A DNA stretch of 8,424 nucleotides, taken from positions 1 to 8,424 of the forward strand of contig JAJZWW010000119.1 in NCBI GenBank assembly GCA_021846485.1. The letters are read 5' to 3'. The translations under genes were made by a program, and so were the position numbers. This stretch comes from Actinomycetes bacterium. Its GTDB lineage: Bacteria; Actinomycetota; Acidimicrobiia; Acidimicrobiales; Palsa-688. This document shows positions 1-5,338 of this stretch, in pieces (the stretch's first letter is position 1; the number at the start of each line of letters is the position of its first letter). Below the pieces are notes generated by a model, which was given only the letters and a program-made list of their open reading frames with translations, ran no database searches and was not told the DNA's origin.

Positions 1-66
1 CATCTCCCCAAGCTACCGCTGCTGTTGCCGGGTGGCGCTCGCGCGGCCCCTCCTAGGGTTGCCGGG

Positions 67-477
67 GTGGACCACTTCCAGTACCTGCTGCTCATGGCCG
101 GCTGCGTCGTGCTGACCCTTCCCCTGGAGATCGTCGCCGGGGCGCGGGTGTGGCGCCGGCCCCGCCGGCTGGTCGCGGCCCTGGCCGTGCCGGTGGTGGC
201 GTTCTCCGGCTGGGACGTGGCGGCCATCGCCGGCCACTGGTGGAGCTACGCCGGCCGGTACGTGACCGGGGTGGACCTCCCGGGGCACCTGCCGATCGAG
301 GAGGTGGTGTTCTTCGTGGTGGTGCCGGTGTGCTCGCTGCTCACCTTCGAGGTGGCCTCCGCGGCCCTCTCCGCGCCGGCCGGCACGCCGTGGTGGCGCC
401 GGCTGCGGTGGGCGAGGACCGGGGGAAAGTCCCCGCGCGACGCCGGGGAGGGCCCGGCGGCGGGGAGGCGGTCCTAG
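67..477 (+). CDS. crtYc: Lycopene cyclase subunit CrtYc (first domain of the heterodimeric lycopene cyclase)
   Basis: Small membrane protein of 136 residues that, with CrtYd, would cyclise the ends of lycopene to give beta-carotene. It starts MDHFQYLLLM and has about three hydrophobic segments (about 3-22, 36-56 and 79-98). It carries the family's PxEE signature at residues 76-79 (LPIEEVVFFVVVP) and the FSGWD...W stretch at 46-59. I chose the GTG at 67 because family members begin M-D-x-x-Q-Y-L-L at this point and a purine-rich AGGG lies upstream. A TTG at 25 would add 14 atypical residues. The TAG stop is 2 nt before the GTG of crtYd, so the two are almost certainly co-translated. The C-terminal tail (about 105-136) is Arg/Gly-rich and unconserved-looking. 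The epsilon-cyclase relatives (CrtYe/CrtYf) cannot be excluded, but a CrtZ gene downstream favours beta rings. Confidence 0.9.
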   Translation: MDHFQYLLLMAGCVVLTLPLEIVAGARVWRRPRRLVAALAVPVVAFSGWDVAAIAGHWWSYAGRYVTGVDLPGHLPIEEVVFFVVVPVCSLLTFEVASAALSAPAGTPWWRRLRWARTGGKSPRDAGEGPAAGRRS

Positions 478-479
478 CG

Positions 480-788
480 GTGTACTCGCTGTGGGCGCTG
501 GTGGCTGCGGCCGCGTCCATCGCGATCGAGTTGGTCGCGGTGCGCTCCGGAGTCCTGCGCCGCCCGGCCTTCTGGGTCACGATCGCCATCACCTGGGCTT
601 TCCAGGTGCCCGTCGACGGCTGGCTCACCAAGCTCTCCGCCCCGATCGTGATCTACCACCGTGCCCACTTCGACGGGGTCCGCTTCCCCTGGGACATCCC
701 GCTGCCCGACTTCGCCTACGGGTTCGCCCTCGTGACCCTCGTCCTCTCGCTGTGGGTGCGCCTCGGCCGCACCGAGCGCAGCGCGTAG
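480..788 (+). CDS. crtYd: Lycopene cyclase subunit CrtYd (second domain)
   Basis: Partner of CrtYc, 102 residues, membrane-embedded, with hydrophobic segments at about 2-20, 31-46 and 77-94. Recognisable family features are PVDGWLTKLSAPIVIY (44-59) and RFPWDIPLPDFAYGFALVTL (68-87). The GTG at 480 follows the crtYc stop by 2 nt, and a GGGGAGG sequence about 11 nt upstream can serve as ribosome binding site. Together the two genes match the split cyclase typical of Actinobacteria. One oddity is that the acidic motif, which in family members usually reads P-x-E-D, is P74-L-P-D77 here, so the glutamate position holds proline. If CrtYc supplies the essential acidic pair this may be harmless; that is inference. 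The next gene lies 133 nt downstream, across a repeat element, so it may have its own promoter. Confidence 0.88.
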   Translation: MYSLWALVAAAASIAIELVAVRSGVLRRPAFWVTIAITWAFQVPVDGWLTKLSAPIVIYHRAHFDGVRFPWDIPLPDFAYGFALVTLVLSLWVRLGRTERSA

Positions 789-819
789 CTGCCGCTGCGG
801 GTAGCTGTCACGCGGTACC

Positions 820-914
820 TACTGAGAAGGAACTTGCCTGCCGGACTTCTTCACCAGCCCCCCACCTGCGGGTTCGAGTGCGAAACAGTCCAGCAGGCAG
901 GTTTCTCCTCGGTA
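820..914. repeat. Inverted-repeat element, copy A, upstream of crtZ
   Basis: The left arm (820-851) carries GAGAAGGAACTTGCCTGCC then GGACTTCTT. The right arm (882-914) is its imperfect inverse, with AGTCCAGCAGGCAGG then TTTCTCCTCGGTA. The arms are about 30 bp with 30 bp between them. The outer ends TAC(T)GAG and CTCGGTA also pair. A close relative with the same arms lies at 5139-5296 in front of crtE. The right arm ends 7 nt before the crtZ start codon. No Shine-Dalgarno sequence is visible before that ATG and I see no convincing -35/-10 pair. The element could be a paired operator for a shared regulator or a small MITE-like insertion. The sequence alone does not decide. Confidence 0.75.
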
Positions 915-921
915 ACGTAAC

Positions 922-1428
922 ATGACGGACGTGCTGGCCGCCCTGATCGCCGGTTCGTCGGCCTTCGTGGCGATGGAGCCGATCACCTACGCCGCCCACC
1001 GCTTCGTGATGCACGGCGTCGGGTGGGTGCTCCACCGCTCCCACCACCACCGCCGGCGGGTGAGCAGCTGGCGGGACCGCTTCGAAGCCAACGACTGGTT
1101 CCCGGTGGTCTTCGCCACCGTCACGATCGGCGCCATGGCCCTCGGGACGGGGCTCCGGTCGGCGTCCCTGCTGGTGCCGATCGGGGTCGGAGTGACCGCT
1201 TACGGGGCGACCTACGCCTTCGTCCACGACGTGTACATCCACGGCCGGCTCGGTCGTCTGCCGGTGCTCGCCCCCCTCGAGCGACTGCGCGACGCCCACG
1301 CCATCCATCACCTCTTCGGGGGCGAGCCCTACGGGATGCTCTGCCCGATCGTGCCCCGGGATCTGCGGGAGCGGGCGGTCTCCCGGAACGTCGACCCGCT
1401 GGTCGCCCGCGGGGCGACCGCCGCCTGA
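922..1428 (+). CDS. crtZ: Beta-carotene hydroxylase, CrtZ type (fatty acid hydroxylase superfamily)
   Basis: Di-iron membrane hydroxylase of 168 residues, expected to add 3-hydroxyl groups to beta-carotene, giving beta-cryptoxanthin and zeaxanthin. All the histidine boxes are present: H26-x4-H31 (HRFVMH), H38-x2-H41-H42 (HRSHH), H102-x4-H107 (HDVYIH) and H126-x2-H129-H130 (HAIHH). Hydrophobic segments lie at about 4-18, 61-78 and 83-100. Length and motif order fit bacterial CrtZ. The ATG at 922 is the first start after the upstream repeat. No clear ribosome binding site precedes it (CGGTAACGTAAC), so a leaderless or unusual initiation is possible. It follows crtYc and crtYd on the same strand and ends facing crtB. 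The substrate could be another carotenoid; the family assignment is firm. Confidence 0.9.
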   Translation: MTDVLAALIAGSSAFVAMEPITYAAHRFVMHGVGWVLHRSHHHRRRVSSWRDRFEANDWFPVVFATVTIGAMALGTGLRSASLLVPIGVGVTAYGATYAFVHDVYIHGRLGRLPVLAPLERLRDAHAIHHLFGGEPYGMLCPIVPRDLRERAVSRNVDPLVARGATAA

Positions 1429-1439
1429 TCCTCGGCCAC

Positions 1440-1456
1440 CGGCACCGAGGGTGCCG
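1440..1456. terminator. Short GC hairpin 12 nt after crtZ
   Basis: CGGCACC (1440-1446), loop GAG, GGTGCCG (1450-1456) forms a perfect 7-bp stem. It lies 12 nt after the crtZ stop. No T-tract follows, so it is at best an L-shaped or Rho-assisted terminator, or simply a stabilising 3' hairpin. Confidence 0.5.
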
Positions 1457-1488
1457 CTCTGGGGGTTCCCTGCCCCGGGCACGCGCCG

Positions 1489-1520
1489 GGCGCCCCGAGG
1501 CCAGTACGCCTCGGGGCGCC
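1489..1520. terminator. Strong perfect hairpin in the convergent crt gap, putative bidirectional terminator
   Basis: GGCGCCCCGAGGC (1489-1501) and GCCTCGGGGCGCC (1508-1520) form a perfect 13-bp stem with a 6-nt loop (CAGTAC). It sits between the convergent crtZ and crtB genes, where a terminator for one or both units is expected. There is no T-tract on either side, as is common in GC-rich actinobacteria. It is about 60 nt past crtZ but 260 nt past crtB, so it more likely serves crtZ. Confidence 0.6.
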
Positions 1521-1598
1521 GGCCGCCCCGCCCGCCGTCCGAGTGCGATAGGTGGTGTCATGGCCACCTCGGGCGCCTTTCCTGGTCTGGAGCGTTGT

Positions 1599-1687
1599 GA
1601 ACTGGGTGCGTAGGGCCGAAGTGGGTGCACAGAGCCCCCGTATAGCGCCATCTACGCACCCAGTTCGGGTCAGTGCACCCACCTCGG
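1599..1687. repeat. Interleaved double inverted repeat (a-b-a'-b') in the convergent gap
   Basis: Arm a GAACTGGGTGCGTAG (1599-1613) is perfectly complementary to a' (1652-1666). Arm b CCGAAGTGGGTGCAC (1616-1630) pairs with b' (1673-1687) with one mismatch. The order a-b-a'-b' is interleaved, so in RNA the two stems either exclude each other or form a pseudoknot. Arms a and b are themselves related, so the element holds four copies of a GAA(C/G)TGGGTGC motif, two in each orientation. The rest of the 1429-1780 gap holds the two hairpins described separately and no credible gene. Confidence 0.7.
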
Positions 1688-1780
1688 GCAGTGAGCTGAG
1701 AGGTTCTTCCTCGATAGCGTGGCTGGCAACCTCGCGATGCGTCAGCCCCGCCGCCGAGGGTGTGTGGCACGCAACCTTCG

Positions 1781-2635
1781 CTACCGGCCCGAGCGCGCCA
1801 GCCGGGCGGCCAGCGCGGCCTTCCGCCAGGCGGGGACCGCCACCCTCCGGCTGAAGGTGTCGTAGCCGGCCTGCTCGATCTGGCCGAGGATCCCGCTGTA
1901 GAGCTCCCGGGCGCCGGCGATGCAGCGAGCCGCGACCGGCGGCAGCATCCCGATCCCCAGGTCCGCGGAGCGGTAGTAGGCGCGGGTCCGTTCGATCTCG
2001 AAGCACATCAGCTCCTCCCACTCCGGGGTGACCCGGCGGGCTCGTAGGGCCTCCCGGGCTCCGAAGCGCTCCAGGTCCTCCTGTGGCAGGTACACCCGGC
2101 CGCGCCCGAGGTCCTCGCCGACGTCCCTCCAGAAGTTGGTCAGCTGGAACGCGATCCCCAGGTCCCGGGCGGGCACGACGGCGTCCTCGGAGCAGGGTTC
2201 GAGGATCGGCAGCATCATCTCGCCGATCACCGCCGCGGAGCCGTCCATGTAGTCGAGCAGGTCGTCGAAGCTCTGGTAGGCGGAGACCTGCAGGTCCATC
2301 TCCATCGAGCGCAGGAACCGGCGGAAGCAGTCGGGGTCGATGGCGAACGCCCGGACCGTGTGGACCACCGCCTTGAGCACCGGGTGCTCGCTCTTGCCGA
2401 CGGCGAGGTCCCCGAAGAAGCGCTCCCCGAGCTCGGCGAGGACTTTTCCCCGGACGTCCGCGGAAGCCGGGCCCAGGTCGTCGACGATGTCGTCGGCGTA
2501 GCGGCAGAAGCCGTAGAGGGCGTGCACGTGGTGGCGCTTCACCGCCGGCAGCAGCCATGTCGCCGCGTAGTAGGTGGTCCCGGATCGCCGGTTCAGCTCC
2601 CGGCAGCGGCGGTAGCTCTCCTCCAGAGAGACCAC
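1781..2635 (-). CDS. crtB: Phytoene synthase CrtB (squalene/phytoene synthase family)
   Basis: Protein of 284 residues that condenses two geranylgeranyl diphosphates into phytoene, the first committed carotenoid step. Both aspartate-rich motifs are present: D48-DIV-D52 within RYADDIVDD, and D171-VGE-D175 within NFWRDVGEDLGRGRVYLP (167-184). Other family landmarks are the N-terminal SLEESYRRCRELNRRSGTTYY (3-23), the YGFCRYADD region and MEMDL (111-115). I chose the GTG at 2635-2633 because it follows GGGAGG by 5 nt and yields the usual family start. It overlaps or abuts the crtI stop (TAG at 2640-2638), so crtI and crtB are translationally coupled. The same frame stays open upstream to 3862, but that extension lies inside crtI and is a high-GC shadow. 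It is the last gene of the minus-strand crt unit. Confidence 0.95.
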   Translation of the reverse strand: MVSLEESYRRCRELNRRSGTTYYAATWLLPAVKRHHVHALYGFCRYADDIVDDLGPASADVRGKVLAELGERFFGDLAVGKSEHPVLKAVVHTVRAFAIDPDCFRRFLRSMEMDLQVSAYQSFDDLLDYMDGSAAVIGEMMLPILEPCSEDAVVPARDLGIAFQLTNFWRDVGEDLGRGRVYLPQEDLERFGAREALRARRVTPEWEELMCFEIERTRAYYRSADLGIGMLPPVAARCIAGARELYSGILGQIEQAGYDTFSRRVAVPAWRKAALAARLARSGR

Positions 2636-2637
2636 CG

Positions 2638-4125
2638 CTACCTCCCGGCGGCCAGCTCGTCGACGCGGTCGGCGGCGAGCCTCCCCGAGACGAGCACCAT
2701 CGGCACCGACACCCCCGGGACGGTCCCCGAGCCGACCAGCACCAGCCCCGGCACTCTGCGGTCCCGGTTGGCCGGCCTCCACGGCCCGGTCTGGAAGAAG
2801 CGGTGGGACAGGGCGAAGGGGGTCCCCCGCTCCATGCCCTGGGCCTCCCAGTCGAGGGGGTCGACGAAGCGCTCGGTCACCACCTGCCCCGAGCCGACCG
2901 GGTAGCCGGAGCGGGCGAGGCGGGCGACGAGGGTGTCGCGGAAGCGGTCCCGTTCGCTGGCCCAGTCGATGCGGCCGTCGAGGTTGGGCACCGGCTCGAG
3001 CGCGTAGATCACCTGGCCTCCCGGCGGGGCGAGCGCCGGGTCCGACACCGTCGGGGCGCACACGAGGACCGCCGGGTCGGGCTGGCGGGTGCCGGCGCGC
3101 AGGAGGGCGTCGAAGGAGCCCTTCCAGTCCGAGCCGAAGTGGATGTTGTGGTGGCCGGCGCCAGCGGGCAGGCTCCCGCGAACCCCGGCCAGCCAGAGCG
3201 CGGCGCTCGGCGAGTACTGGCCCCGGCGGGCGACCCGGGGCATGCGGGCCGAGGGCACCAGCTCCCGGTACACCGCCGGCACGTCCGGGTTGGCGACGAC
3301 CGCGTCGGCGCGGAGGAAGCTCCCGTCGGCGAGGCGGACCCCGGTCACCGGGCCGGAGGAGCCGAGGCGGCGCACGATGCGCGCGACCGGCGTCCCGTAG
3401 GCGATGTCCACCCCCGCCGAGGCCGCCGCCGCGGCCAGCCCCCGGGCGACGGCGTGGATCCCCCCTTGGGGGAACCACACGCCCTCGACGGTGTCCATGT
3501 AGGTGATCACGCAGTAGATCGCCAGCGCGTCGAACGGCGACAGGCCGGCGTAGAGGGACTGGAAGCTGAACAGCTGCCGTAGCCTCGGGTCGCGGAAGTA
3601 GTCGTCGACGACCGCGGCCATCCGCCGGAACGCCCCCAGGCGGACCAGCTCGAGCGCCGGGCGCAGGGGTCGGGCCAGGTCGGCCGGCCGGTTGTAGTTG
3701 CGCTCGACGAAGTGGGGTTGCTCCACCCTGTACAGGCGCCCCAGCCAGTCGACGAAGTGCCCGAAGGCCACGGCGTCGGCCGGCCCGCAGGTGTCCCGGA
3801 TCTCCGCGGCCATCGCCTCCCGGCCCGGGCGGACCGAGATCGGCGGTGCGTCGGGGTACCACGCCCGGTACATCGGGTCGAGCGCCGCGAGGCTCAGGTG
3901 GTCGGCCATGTCGGCGCCGGCGGCGGCGAAGGTCAGGGCGAGCAGGTCGGGCATGGTGAGCACGCTCGGGCCGGTGTCGATCTCGTAGCCCTCCGACTCC
4001 CAGCGTCCTGCCCGGCCGCCGGGGCCGTCGCCCCGCTCGACGACGGTGACCCGGTGCCCCCGGCCGGCCAGGTGGCAGGCCGCCGACAGGCCCCCGAGCC
4101 CGGCGCCGACGACGACGATCCGCAT
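2638..4125 (-). CDS. crtI: Phytoene desaturase CrtI
   Basis: FAD-dependent desaturase of 495 residues, expected to convert phytoene to lycopene. It begins MRIVVVGAGLGGLSAACHLAGRGHRVTVVE, a Rossmann dinucleotide-binding site with G7-x-G9-x-x-G12 and E at the end of strand 2, followed by GPGGRAG. The C-terminus has the family FAD motif LVLVGSGTVPGVSVPMVLVSGRLAADRV (about 461-488). The central TYMDTVEGVWFPQGGIHAVARGLAAA is also typical. The ATG at 4125-4123 is the canonical start, although only a poor ribosome binding site (GAG...GGCGG) precedes it. No in-frame stop lies between the 3' part of crtE and this ATG, so the frame is open across the junction (see the crtE entry and the 20-bp duplication). 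A 4-step lycopene-forming enzyme is inferred from the lycopene cyclase genes nearby; the number of desaturations cannot be read from sequence. Confidence 0.95.
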   Translation of the reverse strand: MRIVVVGAGLGGLSAACHLAGRGHRVTVVERGDGPGGRAGRWESEGYEIDTGPSVLTMPDLLALTFAAAGADMADHLSLAALDPMYRAWYPDAPPISVRPGREAMAAEIRDTCGPADAVAFGHFVDWLGRLYRVEQPHFVERNYNRPADLARPLRPALELVRLGAFRRMAAVVDDYFRDPRLRQLFSFQSLYAGLSPFDALAIYCVITYMDTVEGVWFPQGGIHAVARGLAAAAASAGVDIAYGTPVARIVRRLGSSGPVTGVRLADGSFLRADAVVANPDVPAVYRELVPSARMPRVARRGQYSPSAALWLAGVRGSLPAGAGHHNIHFGSDWKGSFDALLRAGTRQPDPAVLVCAPTVSDPALAPPGGQVIYALEPVPNLDGRIDWASERDRFRDTLVARLARSGYPVGSGQVVTERFVDPLDWEAQGMERGTPFALSHRFFQTGPWRPANRDRRVPGLVLVGSGTVPGVSVPMVLVSGRLAADRVDELAAGR

Positions 4126-5123
4126 CCGGCCGCCGGTCTCAGTGTTCCTGGTGGGGCTGCGCCGTTCCTGGGGGGGCTGCGCCCCACACCCATCCCCGAA
4201 GACCGCCTGGAGCGCGGTCACCTCGGCCGGCCCCAGGTCTGGGGCGCCGAAGCGGCGCTCCAGGAGCCGCCGGTGGGCTCCGACCGCAGCCGCCCGGGCG
4301 AGGGCGTAGAGCAGCGTCGGCTTGCCCTCTCGCAGGTCATCTCCGACGGGCTTGCCGGTGACAGTGGCGTCACCGAACACTCCGAGCAGGTTGTCGCGCA
4401 GCCGGAAGGCTTCCCCGAGGGGCATCCCGTAGGCCGACAGCCTCCCGGCCACCTCCTCGAAGCAGTCGGGGCCGCGAGCGCTGCGCCGAGGTGCAAGGGG
4501 CGTTCGATGGTGTACTTGCCCGACTTGTACTGGCAGATCCGGCGGGCCAGGCCCGGGTCGCCGCTCCGCCTGGCCGTGCCGATCAGGTCCAGGTACTGGC
4601 CGACGTTGACCTCGAGGCGCATCTCGTCGAAGACCCGGCGGGCTGCCGGCGCTGCGCTGGTGAGGAAGCGGTCGCAGTAGACGAAGGCGAGGTCGCCCAC
4701 GAGGATCGCCACCCCGTCGCCGAAGCGGCCTCGGTTTTCTCTCCACGCGGCCCGGGAGTGGCGCCGGTGGTGCTCGACGTGGACGGCCTCGATGCCGTGG
4801 CGCATCGGGGAGCCATCCATCACGTCGTCGTGGACCAGTGCGAAGGTGTGCAGCAGCTCCAGGGCGGCGCCGGCGTGGATGACCGAGGGGTCCTCGCCCG
4901 AGCCGCCCAGGCCGACGAACGCCCAGTAGCAAAAGGACGGCCGCAGCCGCTTGCCGCCCGCCATGACCAGGGCGCGCAGCGAGGCCAGGGGGGCGGCCAG
5001 CTCGGCGTCGAGCGCCGCCCAGCGCTCCGCGTTGGCGTCGAGGCAGGCGGCGATGCGCTCGTTGACCCGGGCGGCGATCTCCGCGAGGGCCGGTGGGATG
5101 GCAACCTGCGCTGCGAAGGACAT
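4126..5123 (-). CDS. crtE: Geranylgeranyl diphosphate synthase CrtE, frameshifted and lacking its own stop
   Basis: Trans-polyprenyl diphosphate synthase that should make geranylgeranyl diphosphate for CrtB. The first 218 residues read in one frame from the ATG at 5123: GGKRLRP (56-62), first aspartate-rich motif HDDVMD (98-103), then YKSGKYTIERPL (199-210). After HLGAALAA the homology moves to another frame (PDCFEEVAGRLSAYGMPLGEAFRLRDNLLGVFGD), at a run of four G on the plus strand (4468-4471). One additional C in the coding strand would restore the frame. Unrepaired, the first frame runs on as nonsense to 4218. The second aspartate motif is D244-N245-LLG where family members usually have DDLLG. 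The second frame has no stop and enters crtI; without one copy of the 20-bp tandem repeat at 4144-4183 it would end at a TGA 13 nt before the crtI ATG, giving about 321 residues. The usual C-terminal helices seem short or missing. Pseudogene and sequencing error are both possible. Confidence 0.85.
4144..4183. repeat. 20-bp tandem duplication at the crtE-crtI junction
   Basis: Positions 4144-4163 and 4164-4183 are two adjacent 20-bp units that differ at one base: GTTCCTGG followed by T in the first and G in the second, then GGGGCTGCGCC. Twenty is not a multiple of three. On the minus strand, removing one unit gives ...CAG GAA CAC TGA, a stop codon for crtE; with both units the frame passes the TGA and continues into crtI. 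The second unit contains a run of seven G (4170-4176), itself prone to slippage. Confidence 0.9.
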
Positions 5124-5138
5124 GACTTCAGCCGAGGC

Positions 5139-5296
5139 TACCGAGAAGGAACTTGCCTGCCCTGGACTGCTCTATGAGCAAACCACCAGGTCATAGCACC
5201 TCAGGCAAGATGGGAGGGTGCGAAGCACTGCTGTAGTGATGTAGTGATAGCTCCTGTGAAAGGACTCGAAGAAGTCCAGCAGGCAAGTTTCTCCTT
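5139..5296. repeat. Inverted-repeat element, copy B, upstream of crtE
   Basis: The left arm (5139-5170) is TACCGAGAAGGAACTTGCC followed by TGCCCTGGACT. The inverse arm (5266-5296) is GAAGTCCAGCAGGCAAG then TTTCTCC. These are the same arms as copy A at 820-914, but about 95 bp apart instead of 30. Seen from crtE, the order of arm types matches that of copy A seen from crtZ. Between the arms are an extra CAGGCAAG half-arm (5202-5209), a CTATGA-N13-TCATAG inverted repeat (5172-5196) and an 8-bp tandem repeat GTAGTGAT (5233-5248). The 215-bp space between crtE and pxpC holds this element and no gene. It presumably contains the crtE promoter, but I cannot point to a convincing -35/-10 pair. Confidence 0.75.
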
Positions 5297-5300
5297 TTTT

Positions 5301-5323
5301 CCTTGGTGAGTCTCCTTGGTGAG
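5301..5323. repeat. Short direct repeat downstream of pxpC
   Basis: CCTTGGTGAG occurs at 5301-5310 and again at 5314-5323, separated by TCT, just past the pxpC stop and next to copy B of the inverted-repeat element. Function is unknown; it may be a trace of a past insertion or slippage event. Confidence 0.5.
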
Positions 5324-5338
5324 CGAGCTTGCCGAGCT

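Noticed and set aside
824..851. GGAAC in the repeat arm as an ECF sigma factor -35 box.
   Set aside because: Only two of the four arms have GGAAC, they face different ways relative to the genes, and no matching -10 follows at normal spacing.
820..914. CarH/LitR (MerR-type, B12-dependent) operator, as known at other carotenoid promoters.
   Set aside because: I see no short AT-containing MerR-like palindrome with the usual spacing, and no such regulator in the window; the arms are much longer.
2636..3862. The crtB frame stays open far upstream on the minus strand, suggesting a much longer protein.
   Set aside because: The extension overlaps crtI in another frame, is Arg/Pro/Gly-rich without motifs, and crtB has a good ribosome binding site and normal family length from 2635.
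4218..4470. Continuation of the first crtE frame past the break (residues after HLGAALAA).
   Set aside because: The residues are Ser/Arg/Pro-rich nonsense, while the neighbouring frame carries clear CrtE homology, so it is not a real domain.
5172..5330. Open minus-strand frame through the crtE-pxpC gap ending in a Cys/Tyr-rich peptide.
   Set aside because: It spans the inverted-repeat element and the 3' end of pxpC in the wrong frame, and lacks a ribosome binding site.
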